Assembly: GCA_015056245.1 (NCBI GenBank)
Contig: SVGQ01000002.1
Coordinates: 25,856 to 89,855, forward strand
DNA length: 64,000 bases
Direction of reading: 5' to 3'
Origin: Clostridiales bacterium
Lineage (GTDB): Bacteria; Bacillota; Clostridia; Christensenellales; Aristaeellaceae
The notes under the pieces are model-generated. The model saw only the letters and a program-made list of their open reading frames with translations. It searched no databases and was not told the origin of the DNA. A program made the position numbers and the translations under genes. Below are positions 17,172 through 25,751 of this stretch, in pieces; within the stretch, counting starts at the first letter, position 1; the number at the start of each line of letters is the position of its first letter.

Positions 17172-18293
17172 TTACTCTACAATGCCCTTCATTTCCCATG
17201 CTTCCGACCAGCGGGTCAGGGGCAGGGGCGCACCGGGCTGAATGCGTCCTGCCAACGGTTCGCCAATGGATTCTGCCGGGGTTTGGGTACACATGCGCAC
17301 TGCATCCTCCGGCGCTGCGCCGAAGCGATGAATCAGGTTTTCCAAAGCTTTGCGCATCGTCAGCACAGAACCTGCCAGGGTGCCGTTCATCAGACGGGCT
17401 TCGCCGTTCTTTACCTCCACCCGATAGCCGCCCAGTGCATAACGTCCTTCCGGTACACCGGCTGCCTCCATGGCATCGGTGATGGCAACGGCTTTCGCCG
17501 CCCCTTTGACGCGGGTCAGCAAACGCACGGTATCCTCATGGAGATGCACGCCATCGGCAATCAACTGGCAATAGTAGCGGTCATCCACAAGGGCTGCGCC
17601 GGGCACACCGGGCGCACGATGCCCCAGCGGTGTTTGCGCGTTGAATGTATGGGTGATCTGGGATGCGCCCCAGTCCGCCGCCTGATGGGTCAGCTCCGCG
17701 CTGGCGGCAGTATGCCCCAGTGATACCGTCACACCTGCCTCCTTCATGGCGCGGATGAATTCCTCCGCCCCTTTGCGTTCCGGCGCCAAAGTGATCATTC
17801 GGATCCCTTCCAGACTGCCGCCGGTCATCGCCAGCATCCTGTCCATGGCAGGATCGCAGAAATACCGCTTACGCTGCGCGCCTGCTCTGTCGCTGTTGAG
17901 GAAGGGAGCCTCCATGTGCACACCCAGCACCTTTGCGCCGCGGGTCTCGGGAGAAACCATCACCGCACGGGTACCTGTCACTGCCTGCAAGGTCTCCGCA
18001 GGGGATGCGCTCATGGTGGTGGGCAAAAACGCTGCCACACCCTGATCATACAGATCCCGGCTCATGGCGCGGATGGAGGCTTCCCCTTCCATGGTGTCGT
18101 GCGCTTTGTAGCCGTGAATATGTACATCCACAAAGCCTGGCAGCAGGTAATCGCCCTGCAGGTCCAGCACCTCCTCGCCGGGGTCTGGCTGCAGATCCAC
18201 CCCCGTAGCCTGTACTGTCCCCTCAGCGATGCGTACCCGCATGGATTCAACAAATGCGCCGTCCAGATAGGCTTTGGCGTTGATAATCAGCAT
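17172..18293 (-). CDS. nagA: N-acetylglucosamine-6-phosphate deacetylase
   Basis: NagA removes the acetyl group from GlcNAc-6-phosphate, feeding amino sugars from peptidoglycan recycling or host glycans into glycolysis or UDP-GlcNAc synthesis. The 373-residue sequence has the amidohydrolase metal and substrate motifs: HIHG (58-61), HMEAPFLN, SLGHTAA, ITHTFNAQ and the catalytic Asp in AITDAMEAAG. Family members are typically about 380 residues. The ATG at 18293 follows AGGAGG. No nagB or PTS gene is adjacent, so it stands alone between two terminators. Confidence 0.95.
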   Translation of the reverse strand: MLIINAKAYLDGAFVESMRVRIAEGTVQATGVDLQPDPGEEVLDLQGDYLLPGFVDVHIHGYKAHDTMEGEASIRAMSRDLYDQGVAAFLPTTMSASPAETLQAVTGTRAVMVSPETRGAKVLGVHMEAPFLNSDRAGAQRKRYFCDPAMDRMLAMTGGSLEGIRMITLAPERKGAEEFIRAMKEAGVTVSLGHTAASAELTHQAADWGASQITHTFNAQTPLGHRAPGVPGAALVDDRYYCQLIADGVHLHEDTVRLLTRVKGAAKAVAITDAMEAAGVPEGRYALGGYRVEVKNGEARLMNGTLAGSVLTMRKALENLIHRFGAAPEDAVRMCTQTPAESIGEPLAGRIQPGAPLPLTRWSEAWEMKGIVE

Positions 18294-18374
18294 CAGGATA
18301 CCTCCTATGAAATATGAAACGATCGCTTTGCTTTCATCTTACTCTATGACGGCGGCAATAGCAAGACTTTACCC

Positions 18375-18424
18375 AAAAAAGCCAACAGCAAAGCCCTCCC
18401 TGCATGGTGCAAGGGAAGGCTTTG
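18375..18424 (-). terminator. Probable terminator of the SH3-like protein gene
   Basis: On the minus strand CAAAGCCTTCCCT pairs with AGGGAGGGCTTTG (13 bp with one mismatch). A short spacer and then TTTTTT follow, ten bases after the stem, so the U-tract is slightly displaced. Confidence 0.6.
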
Positions 18425-18434
18425 CGACATCTGT

Positions 18435-19499
18435 TTATTCAAACAAAAGCGATTCCTGATTTTCCTCAGGCCAGTACCATACGGCATTGGGCTTGAGTTC
18501 CTGCTGCCGCAGCGCTTCCTGAAACGCTTCCGGCGAGGTTCTTTCGCCATTGACGACAAAAATCTGCTGATCATCCTGCCAATCGCACAGGGCAATGGTG
18601 CCTGTTGCCGAATCGCCATTCCAATCATCCCGCCAGCCAAAGCCCGTATTTCCCGCGCCGTTGGCCCATGTGGCGGTGCCGTCGGTTTTCAGTTCCATTA
18701 AGCCGCGGGCAGGCATTTCATAGCCGTACACCATGCCGCCCCGTTCATCCAGCAGCAGATAGCAGAAGGGGTAGCCTCCTGCCAACACCTCCACCGCCGC
18801 TTCCATTTCCGTGTCCTGATCCAGATCAACGATGGCATACCGGCCTATACAATGGCCGATGTCTTCCACTTCCGGGTTGTACTGGGAGAGAAAAACATCC
18901 TGTCCGGTTACGGCTGCCCGGTAAGGGATCCGGTCGCACAGCACCTGCCAGTACAGCCGGGAAGCCCTGACCGCTGGCGCAGCAGACCTTTCAACGAGCT
19001 GAATCGCATCCGCATCCACATACAAGGGCAGACCGGCAGCCTCCACATAATAGAAACCATCCACTGTTTCGCCCAGAACAGTCAGCACGGCGTTTCCATT
19101 GATCCAGCCGTCCGCCTGCCCGGAAACGGGGTGAGCATACCAGACCGGAATGTCCTGCGTATCGTCCTTCAGCACGCCGCGGGGCTGACAGCTGACGACC
19201 AGCTGAGGCTCCGTACCAATATACAGATACTTCTTCATCATAAAGCCCCGCTGGGAACCAATCTCCACCTGAGCCCATTGTTCATCGAATTCGCCCAGCC
19301 AATTCACCTCTGTGCCGGTGAAAAACAATCCCAGCGAAGCCGCTGACTGGCTGGGTTCCAACCGCAGATGAACCCTGGATGCATCGTTCCCGTCGATAAC
19401 AGCCGTCGGAACCCTGCTTTCTGCCATTGCTGCGGTAACGAACGATACCCCAAGGATGACCACCAGCGCCATCCAGAACCATACATGTTTTTTTCTCAT
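18435..19499 (-). CDS. Secreted protein with bacterial SH3-like domain
   Basis: The 354-residue protein starts MRKKHVWFW and has a signal peptide of about 26 residues, probably cut after AMA. Residues 35-95 (SRVHLRLEPSQSAASLGLFFTG...WAQVEIGSQRGFMMKKYL) match the bacterial SH3 pattern of cell-wall binding proteins, and a second similar segment follows near residues 105-170. The C-terminal half has no recognised motif. It has its own promoter at 19629-19658 and probable terminator, so it is monocistronic. It is likely exported and wall-associated; no catalytic role is visible. Confidence 0.8.
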   Translation of the reverse strand: MRKKHVWFWMALVVILGVSFVTAAMAESRVPTAVIDGNDASRVHLRLEPSQSAASLGLFFTGTEVNWLGEFDEQWAQVEIGSQRGFMMKKYLYIGTEPQLVVSCQPRGVLKDDTQDIPVWYAHPVSGQADGWINGNAVLTVLGETVDGFYYVEAAGLPLYVDADAIQLVERSAAPAVRASRLYWQVLCDRIPYRAAVTGQDVFLSQYNPEVEDIGHCIGRYAIVDLDQDTEMEAAVEVLAGGYPFCYLLLDERGGMVYGYEMPARGLMELKTDGTATWANGAGNTGFGWRDDWNGDSATGTIALCDWQDDQQIFVVNGERTSPEAFQEALRQQELKPNAVWYWPEENQESLLFE

Positions 19500-19628
19500 T
19501 AGTACTCCCTCCCTTTGCCATAGAAACGAACCGCAAATGCCGTTTCATCCCATGCAACAAAACTCTCCGGCCTTTTTGCGATGCCCTGCGCCCAAACCAT
19601 GGGAGCAGCACGGTATTTTCATACGGAA

Positions 19629-19658
19629 ATGATATTCTTTGCCGGGGGGCGTTGTCAA
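19629..19658 (-). promoter_or_regulatory. SigA-type promoter for the SH3-like gene
   Basis: On the minus strand TTGACA, an 18-base spacer and TATCAT lie about 130 bases before the start at 19499. The region 19500-19685 otherwise holds nothing recognised. Confidence 0.6.
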
Positions 19659-19685
19659 GAAGCGATTCCGGTCTTGGGTCTTCCC

Positions 19686-21242
19686 TCAGCGTCTCCACAG
19701 GATTACCCGCTGCCCGTCGGTGGCCTCTGCACCATCGAGCACAGGGTTCATGGCCCGGAGGCTGTCGCAGCTGACCCGGTAGCGTTTGGCAATGTCCCAG
19801 ACACTTTCCCCGGGCTGGCTGAAATAGATGAGAATGCCGCTGTCATCAGCGGGGGCGGGCTGATGGGACAGATCCGTTACGAAGGGTTCTTCCCCAAGAG
19901 CCACATCATAGCTGGACAGATGCAGGATGTACTTGATCTCCACCCGGTCGCTGGTAACGCAGGATACCTCCACGCCGGTGGTTTGCAGGGTGAGGGCGTC
20001 AGGCTGGCACAGGTCGCAGGCAAAGGCTGTACGGAAGGGTTCCTCTGTGCAGTAGGACTGGGGCGCGGCGGTATCGTCGGTCATGTAGAGGAAGCAGACT
20101 TCCATCATACCTTCCACGGTGAGCTTGCCGCCTGTGCGGGTCACATCAGTAACGATGGGACGCAGATGCGCCGTCAGCGGGGTACGGGCAGGGGGCTCAC
20201 CATCCAGCAGCAGCGTCATTTTGCCGCTTTCAGCGGTGCGCACCTGCCGCTGGGCCAGCACCCGACGGGTGGGCTGCATCTGCGGACAAATCAGATCCCC
20301 GCTGGTGGTGTAGGCATCCAGCAGGAGACACACATCCCGTCGCTTGGTCATTTGAGCGGTCAGGCCAATAAGCACTTCCGCCCGCAGGGTGCGCTGTCCT
20401 TCCTCCTGCCCCTCCTGAGACAGCACTGCCACATCCCGGATGACCGCGTCTGCGGTGAGCAGGTCCCCTTCCTCGCCGGTAAGGGGCAGGGTCTCCTCAA
20501 AAGGAATGGAATGACGGGTGATCACCAAAGGCCGGGACGGCATAGCGCTGAGATGGTATACCTCCAGATCGATCACCCCGGAGATGGTGACCCGTTCCTC
20601 GCCGCCCATCACATCCTGCACGCTGGCGGCGGCAGTGGCGTAGAGTGTGTCGGTGATCTGGAGAACATCGCTTAGCTCGCACTCGTCCCGCACCAGCACA
20701 TCCTGCTGCCCAAGGGCCACTGTGCGGCAGGTTTGCAGGGTCTCGGTTTTCTGCATCAGGCCATCGGCGGGGCGCAGACCGCCCACCATGCGCATAGGTT
20801 CCTCGCCAAACAGCCGGGCATAGATTTTCAGAATGGCCATCAATTTCAGCCGCCCGCCCTGAGCGGAGGCTTCCACATGCTCGGTGGTCAGGCTGACGGG
20901 CACATTCATGCCGGGGCGGGCTTTGGGCAGCTCAATGGTCTGGCTGAAATCGGCGGCGGCTTCCAGCGTGTTGATGCGGGTGGGATCCCCCTGGGTGTAC
21001 AGCACATGAAAGATCACTTTGCCGTCCACATCGGCCCGCCCGGACTGAACCGTCACCTTCTCCACCACCGCCATGGCCTGAGCAGACAGAATAACCGTTT
21101 CCTCCCGCAGTCCGCCGGGCAGCGCCACTTCTCCCTCCACCACAGCCTGGCGCAAACTGTCGCCCAGATACTGGCACATCGCAATTTCTTCCCAAAGGAT
21201 CTCGGGCGCTTTGCCCATCTTGTCCTGCTGTTTCTGATCCAT
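19686..21242 (-). CDS. DUF3794 and LysM protein, SipL/spore-coat type
   Basis: The 518 residues are composed of repeated DUF3794 (SPOCS) domains, recognisable by VDGKVIFHVLYTQGD, ISGVIDLEVYHLS and VEGMMEVCFLYMTDD, followed by a C-terminal LysM domain (YFSQPGESVWDIAKRYRVSCDSLRAMNP). This layout and length match SipL of Clostridioides difficile, the coat morphogenetic protein that binds SpoIVA. It is the best sign in the window that the organism belongs to a spore-forming lineage. It is transcribed divergently from the antiporter operon. I could not identify a convincing mother-cell sigma promoter. Confidence 0.88.
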   Translation of the reverse strand: MDQKQQDKMGKAPEILWEEIAMCQYLGDSLRQAVVEGEVALPGGLREETVILSAQAMAVVEKVTVQSGRADVDGKVIFHVLYTQGDPTRINTLEAAADFSQTIELPKARPGMNVPVSLTTEHVEASAQGGRLKLMAILKIYARLFGEEPMRMVGGLRPADGLMQKTETLQTCRTVALGQQDVLVRDECELSDVLQITDTLYATAAASVQDVMGGEERVTISGVIDLEVYHLSAMPSRPLVITRHSIPFEETLPLTGEEGDLLTADAVIRDVAVLSQEGQEEGQRTLRAEVLIGLTAQMTKRRDVCLLLDAYTTSGDLICPQMQPTRRVLAQRQVRTAESGKMTLLLDGEPPARTPLTAHLRPIVTDVTRTGGKLTVEGMMEVCFLYMTDDTAAPQSYCTEEPFRTAFACDLCQPDALTLQTTGVEVSCVTSDRVEIKYILHLSSYDVALGEEPFVTDLSHQPAPADDSGILIYFSQPGESVWDIAKRYRVSCDSLRAMNPVLDGAEATDGQRVILWRR

Positions 21243-21354
21243 AACGTATCCGCTCCTTCTGATGGCTTTGGAAACAGGGTATGTGCGGCAGATGGGGAAT
21301 ATGACCGGGTTTGTCCTCTTTGGTAAAGAATCAGATAAAGAAGTTCAACAGGAA

Positions 21355-21383
21355 TTGACATTCTTTTGCCGCGGGAGTACAAT
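21355..21383 (+). promoter_or_regulatory. SigA-type promoter for the Mrp/Mbh-like operon
   Basis: TTGACA, a 17-base spacer and TACAAT lie about 90 bases upstream of mrpE. The 5' leader between them holds no clear hairpin attenuator. Confidence 0.75.
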
Positions 21384-21472
21384 GCATCGGGTCTTTCGTT
21401 TTCTTCCTATTAAAAGGATGGCAACCGTGATGAACGGGACGAAAATATCCTTTGACTGCTAAGAAAGGAAGC

Positions 21473-21979
21473 ATGGTTATGCTGCTTGTGTTACTGGCGC
21501 TGTGGATTCTCTTCAATGGGCGGCTGACGCTGGAAATATTCCTCATCGGTCTGCTGCTCACATCCGCATTGACTTGGTTCTGCTGGAAGTTTCTTGATTA
21601 TTCTCCCAAAATGGAAAAAACCGCGTTCCGTCTGGTTGGCGGTGTGCTGGGCTATGTGTGGCTGCTGCTTTGTGAGATCGTCAAGTCCAATCTGGCGATG
21701 ATGAAGTACATCTACGGTGGCAAGCGAGAGTTGAAGCCCAAGCTGGTCACCTTCCACACGCCGCTGAAAAGTCAGCTGGCCCGCAATGTGCTCTCCAATT
21801 CCATTACCTTGACGCCGGGCACCATCACCGCCATGCAGGAAGGCCAGAAGCTGACCGTACACTGCCTGGATGAAGCCATGGCAGAGGGCATTGAGGATCA
21901 GGCTTTCCAACAAAAACTGTTGAAGCTGGAACAGACAGCGGGCGCAGGCTCCGCAAAGGAAAAGGAGGCGGCAAAGTGA
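21473..21979 (+). CDS. mrpE: Na+/H+ antiporter subunit MrpE (MbhA-like)
   Basis: MrpE is a small membrane subunit of multi-subunit cation/proton antiporters. The 168-residue product starts MVMLLVLLALW (ATG 21473, AAAGGAAG ribosome site), with two or three N-terminal helices (LEIFLIGLLLTSALTWF, LVGGVLGYVWLLLCEIV) and a cytoplasmic C-terminal half with LARNVLSNSITLTPGTITA, the hallmark MnhE signature. It is the first gene of the operon, and its stop overlaps the next start. Confidence 0.95.
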   Translation: MVMLLVLLALWILFNGRLTLEIFLIGLLLTSALTWFCWKFLDYSPKMEKTAFRLVGGVLGYVWLLLCEIVKSNLAMMKYIYGGKRELKPKLVTFHTPLKSQLARNVLSNSITLTPGTITAMQEGQKLTVHCLDEAMAEGIEDQAFQQKLLKLEQTAGAGSAKEKEAAK

Positions 21980-22290
21980 TGCAGGTTTCACAGGCTTACA
22001 GCATGCTCTGGACGGGCGCGCTGATCGTGCTGGCAGTGCTGACGTTGGGCTGCCTCATCCGTTCGGTGATCGGCCCCCGCATCGCTGACCGGATCGTATC
22101 CATCAATATGATTTCCACCCTGTCGCTGGCGATGATCGCCATCCTCACCCGGGTGCTGGGCGAAGGCTATCTGGCGGATGTGGCGCTGATCTACGCGCTG
22201 TTGGGCTTTTTGGCAGTGGTGGTGCTGTGCAAGGTGTTCATGGGCATCGCGCTGGAAAAGAAGGAACAGGAGGAGAAGAAAAATGGGTGA
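21979..22290 (+). CDS. mrpF: Antiporter subunit MrpF (MbhB-like)
   Basis: This 103-residue protein has three transmembrane helices and the family signature IRSVIGPRIADRIVSINMIS, then GEGYLADVALIYALLGFLAVVVLCKV. It may start at ATG 21979 or at the in-frame GTG 21976; AAAGGAGG upstream fits the ATG better. It overlaps the mrpE stop codon and ends inside the mrpG start, as expected for coupled small subunits of the complex. Confidence 0.95.
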   Translation: MQVSQAYSMLWTGALIVLAVLTLGCLIRSVIGPRIADRIVSINMISTLSLAMIAILTRVLGEGYLADVALIYALLGFLAVVVLCKVFMGIALEKKEQEEKKNG

Positions 22291-22606
22291 GTGGATCCTG
22301 TTTGGTATCTCCGCGCTGCTGATGGTCACCGGCCTGTTTTTGATGCTCAGCGCGGTGATCGGTCAGTACCGTTTTCACTATGTGCTCAACCGTATGCACG
22401 CCGCTTCCATGGGCGATTCCATGGGGCTGGGTCTGGTGCTGCTCTCCCTGTGCGTGGGCAACCCGGATGGCTGGCTGATCGCCAAGTACCTGCTGGTGGT
22501 ACTGTTTGTGTGGTTCACCAGCCCCACGGCGGGCCACTTGATTGCCCGGCTGGAGATCGCCACGGACAGTCAGTATCAGGACGAGATGGAGATGATCGAA
22601 AAATGA
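22283..22606 (+). CDS. mrpG: Antiporter subunit MrpG (MbhC-like)
   Basis: The 107-residue protein has three helices and the MrpG/PhaG signature: LMLSAVIGQYRF, then NRMHAASMGDSMGLGLVLLSL and SPTAGHLIARLE. The start overlaps the mrpF end by 8 bases and the stop overlaps the next gene as ATGA. It is a membrane subunit needed for assembly in characterised Mrp systems. Confidence 0.95.
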   Translation: MGEWILFGISALLMVTGLFLMLSAVIGQYRFHYVLNRMHAASMGDSMGLGLVLLSLCVGNPDGWLIAKYLLVVLFVWFTSPTAGHLIARLEIATDSQYQDEMEMIEK

Positions 22607-22872
22607 ATGTGTTTATCATCATGATTCTTGGCTTTCTGGTGGTCTGCGCCATCTCCACGGCACTGACCAAGAGCCTTTTGGCCAGCGTAGTCATCTACAT
22701 GGCCTACAGCGTTCTGATGTGCATCGTCTGGATGCTGCTCCAGTCCCCCGATCTGGCGGTGACGGAAGCGGCTGTGGGCGCAGGCGTTACCAGTGTGCTG
22801 TTCTTTATTACGCTGAAAAAAATCCACGCCATCCGGGGCGATGAGGAGGAGGATCATCATGAAGAAAAGTGA
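22603..22872 (+). CDS. DUF4040/MbhD-like antiporter subunit (MrpA C-terminal equivalent)
   Basis: This 89-residue protein has three helices with LTKSLLASVVIYMAYSVLMCIVWMLLQSPDLAVTEAAVGAGVTSVLFFITLKK. The LQSPDLAVTEAAVGAG segment is the signature of DUF4040/MbhD, the part fused to the end of MrpA in classical Mrp systems. A stand-alone gene here matches the archaeal Mbh gene order (A-B-C-D). It overlaps mrpG by four bases and the next gene by 14 bases. Confidence 0.92.
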   Translation: MNVFIIMILGFLVVCAISTALTKSLLASVVIYMAYSVLMCIVWMLLQSPDLAVTEAAVGAGVTSVLFFITLKKIHAIRGDEEEDHHEEK

Positions 22873-23869
22873 TTCCCTCTGGCGGCGTCTCCGGGCGCTG
22901 GACGAAGTATCCTGGGAAAACCCGCTGGATGCCCAGCTGACCGCCGCTGCCACCGACGAGCCGGACAGCGAATTGCGCCGCCGCGCACCCTTGGATTTCG
23001 CCATGGCAGAAGCCCGGCACGAGGAAATGCGCGAAGCCCTCTATACGGAAGAGCAGCTGCAGGTGAATAACCTGCACCTATGGGTAGGCCGTCAGGGCAA
23101 AAAGTGGCTGCAGATTGCCTATCGGATCACGGCGCTTTTGTTCTGCGCGGTGATCATCACCTTCCTGATGACCACGGTGGTGCAATTGCCGCCCTTTGGT
23201 GCGGTGGAGAACCCCACCAACAACGAGGTGGCGCAGCGTTATCTGGAAAAGGGTCTGAAGGAAACCGGCGCTGTGAACATGGTGGCTGGTATGATCCTTG
23301 ACTACCGCGCCTTTGACACCTTTGGCGAGAGCACGGTGCTGTTTGTGGCAGCGTGCAGCGTTCTTTTGCTGCTGAAGCTGGGCGAGCACAGCCCGGATGC
23401 GCCTTCTCCCGCCATGCTGGAAGCCGAGTGGGACGACCGCCACCATGAACCCAAGAACGATGCCATTTTGCAGATGGCTGCCCGCATTCTGGTGCCGGTG
23501 ATCCTGCTGTTCGGCATGTATGTGGTTTTGGCAGGCCACTTAGGCCCGGGCGGCGGCTTCAGCGGCGGCGCGGTGATGGGCGCAGGTTTGATCCTGTACC
23601 TGAACGCTTTCGGTTTTGAAAAGACAGGCCGCTTCTTCACCTACAAGACCTTCCGCTGGGTCACTTTCATCGCGCTGATGACCTACGCGCTGCTCAAGAG
23701 CTATTCCTTCTTCTGCGGCGCCAACCATCTGGAAAGCGGCATCCCGCTGGGCACGCCCGGAGCCATCCTGTCCTCGGGCCTCATCCTGCCGCTGAATATC
23801 TGTGTGGGCATGATCGTCATGTGCACCATGTACGCCTTCTACACCCTGTTCAGAAAGGGAGGTATGTGA
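22859..23869 (+). CDS. Fused MbhE-like and MrpB-like antiporter subunit
   Basis: The 336-residue protein starts MKKSDSLWRRL (ATG 22859, GAGGAGGA site). About 85 hydrophilic residues precede an MbhE-like part: one helix, the PPFGAVENPTNNEVAQRYLEKGLKETGAVNMVAGMILDYRAFDTFGES periplasmic segment and a second helix. From about residue 200 a full MnhB domain follows, with the GHLGPGGGFSGGAVMGAG motif. In most genomes these are separate genes or lie at the end of MrpA, so this is a domain fusion with an unusual hydrophilic N-terminal extension. Confidence 0.9.
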   Translation: MKKSDSLWRRLRALDEVSWENPLDAQLTAAATDEPDSELRRRAPLDFAMAEARHEEMREALYTEEQLQVNNLHLWVGRQGKKWLQIAYRITALLFCAVIITFLMTTVVQLPPFGAVENPTNNEVAQRYLEKGLKETGAVNMVAGMILDYRAFDTFGESTVLFVAACSVLLLLKLGEHSPDAPSPAMLEAEWDDRHHEPKNDAILQMAARILVPVILLFGMYVVLAGHLGPGGGFSGGAVMGAGLILYLNAFGFEKTGRFFTYKTFRWVTFIALMTYALLKSYSFFCGANHLESGIPLGTPGAILSSGLILPLNICVGMIVMCTMYAFYTLFRKGGM

Positions 23870-23871
23870 AC

Positions 23872-24243
23872 ATGGAACTGTTTGCCACCCATCTGGAAGA
23901 GGTGGTGGCGGTGCTTTTGTTCGGCGTTGGGTTTACCACGCTGCTGCTTCACCGCAACCTGATTAAGAAGATCATCGGCCTCAACATTATGGATACTGCC
24001 ATTTACCTGATGTTCACCTCTGTGGGTTATGTGGATGGTCGCACCGCCCCCATCATGGTGGACGGCATCACCGATGCTGCCCATTACATCAACCCCATCC
24101 CCAGCGGTCTGGTGCTGACGGGCATCGTGGTCTCCGTCAGCGTGACAGCGCTGATGCTGTCCCTGACGGTGCGCCTCTACCGCCGCTACCATACCCTGAA
24201 CATCGACCGCATTACCCTGCTGATGAAGGGAGAGGACGACTGA
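23872..24243 (+). CDS. mrpC: Antiporter subunit MrpC (NuoK-like, MbhG)
   Basis: The 123-residue protein has three helices with the NuoK/MnhC pattern: FGVGFTTLLLHRNLIKKIIGLNIMDTAIYLMF and IPSGLVLTGIVVSVSVTALMLSLTVRLYRRY. The start ATG 23872 follows AAAGGGAGG. Its TGA overlaps the ATG of the next gene (TGATG). A loop of about 25 residues between helices 2 and 3 is typical of MrpC rather than complex I NuoK. Confidence 0.95.
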   Translation: MELFATHLEEVVAVLLFGVGFTTLLLHRNLIKKIIGLNIMDTAIYLMFTSVGYVDGRTAPIMVDGITDAAHYINPIPSGLVLTGIVVSVSVTALMLSLTVRLYRRYHTLNIDRITLLMKGEDD

Positions 24244-25736
24244 TGCCGCTGATTCGCAACTTCCCCTTCTTCTGCATCATGCTCAGCATGATGTGCGGTA
24301 TCTCTTCTGCCATGCTGCCGGGCAAAATCGCCCGCAAGCTGACGGTGGTTCTGGCGGCGGTGGTGGCCTGCCTGAATACTACCGTGCTGGTGCACCTGAT
24401 GAAGGCCGGGGAGAGCTACCACTTTCTGATGGGCCATTTCCCCGCCCCTTGGGGCAACGAGATCCGCATCGGGCCGCTGGAAGCCCTGCTGTGCACCATG
24501 TTCAGCATCGTGCTGATGCTCAGCGCGCTGGGCGGCATGTACCGTCTCAAGCGGCAGGTGGACCCCAAAAAGGAAAACATCGTCTGTGTCATGCTGGACC
24601 TGGTGCTGGCGGGTACCCTGTCCATGCTGTACACCAACGACCTGTTCACCGGCTACGTGTTCATCGAGATCATGACGCTGGCCTCCTGCGCACTCATCAT
24701 GTGCCGCCAGAACGGCCGCACCATGGTCAGCGCCATGCGCTACATGATCATGAGCCTGCTGGGTTCCGGCATGACGCTGATGGCGATCATGCTCACCTAT
24801 ACCCTGACAGGTCATCTGCTCATTGAAAACATCCACGAGGCGGTTGCTGCCCTGTATGCTTCCGGCGACTACCGCACGCCCCTGACCGTGACCATCGGCC
24901 TGTTCTTTGTGGGTCTGGGCATCAAGAGCGCCCTGTTCCCGTTCCATACCTGGCTGGCGGATGCCTACGGCTACTCCACCCCTGCCGCCTCCGCGGTGCT
25001 GAGCAGCATCGTCAGCAAGGCGTATATCCTGCTGCTGCTCAAGATCTTCGTGCGCATGATCGGCATGGACGTGGTACGCGGCCTGCACCTGAACGACCTG
25101 TTCTTCGCTTTTGGCGTTATCGCCATGGTGATGGGCAGCCTCAGCGCCATGCACAGCCACGACCTGCGCCGCATGGTGGCCTACAGTTCCGTGGCTCAGA
25201 TCGGCTATATCTACGCTGGTATGGGCATGGGCATTGAGGCGGGTCTGGTGGCTGCCATCTACCATATGATGATCCACTCCGCTGCCAAGAGCTCCCTGTT
25301 CATTTCTTCTTCCGAACTGGCGGATGCTTCCACCGGCAGCAAGCGCTTCTCCGACCTGCGCGGCGCAGGCAAGCGCAGCCCGCTGGCGGGCGTGTGCTTC
25401 ACCGTCAGCGCCATGAGTCTGGTGGGTGTGCCCGTGCTGGGCGGCTTCATCAGCAAGCTGATCTTCAGCGAGGCTGCCTTCGAGTACGGCGGCATCCACA
25501 TGTGGGTGATGCTGCTGGCCTTGGCGGTCAGTACCGTGCTCAACGTGCTCTACCTGATGAAAACCGTCATCACCCTCTACCGCCCGGCCCGGGATGGTTT
25601 TGAATGCGTGGTGGAGAAGCCTGATACGGCGGGCATCTGCGCCATGGTAGGCTTTGTGGTGCTGAATGTGCTGCTGGGCGTGCTGGCCCAGCCGGTGCTG
25701 ACGGTGATCCGCAATGGACTTCAACTGTTTGTGTAA
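24243..25736 (+). CDS. Antiporter-like subunit 1 (MrpD/NuoN family)
   Basis: This 497-residue protein is the first of four consecutive ion-translocating subunits. It has about 14 helices, the TM5 glutamate in FTGYVFIEIMTLAS and the TM7 lysine in GIKSALFPFHTWLADAYGY, both essential for proton transfer in the family. SHDLRRMVAYSSVAQIGYI is the conserved broken-helix region with its lysine replaced by Arg. The position right after mrpC makes it the MbhH/MrpD equivalent. Confidence 0.93.
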   Translation: MPLIRNFPFFCIMLSMMCGISSAMLPGKIARKLTVVLAAVVACLNTTVLVHLMKAGESYHFLMGHFPAPWGNEIRIGPLEALLCTMFSIVLMLSALGGMYRLKRQVDPKKENIVCVMLDLVLAGTLSMLYTNDLFTGYVFIEIMTLASCALIMCRQNGRTMVSAMRYMIMSLLGSGMTLMAIMLTYTLTGHLLIENIHEAVAALYASGDYRTPLTVTIGLFFVGLGIKSALFPFHTWLADAYGYSTPAASAVLSSIVSKAYILLLLKIFVRMIGMDVVRGLHLNDLFFAFGVIAMVMGSLSAMHSHDLRRMVAYSSVAQIGYIYAGMGMGIEAGLVAAIYHMMIHSAAKSSLFISSSELADASTGSKRFSDLRGAGKRSPLAGVCFTVSAMSLVGVPVLGGFISKLIFSEAAFEYGGIHMWVMLLALAVSTVLNVLYLMKTVITLYRPARDGFECVVEKPDTAGICAMVGFVVLNVLLGVLAQPVLTVIRNGLQLFV

Positions 25737-25751
25737 GGGAGGCTGTTTGAT

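Noticed and set aside
21243..21354. A mother-cell sigma (SigE/SigK) promoter for the SipL-like gene
   Set aside because: I looked for the expected -35 and -10 boxes on the minus strand; only CATATT-like text appears without a fitting -35.
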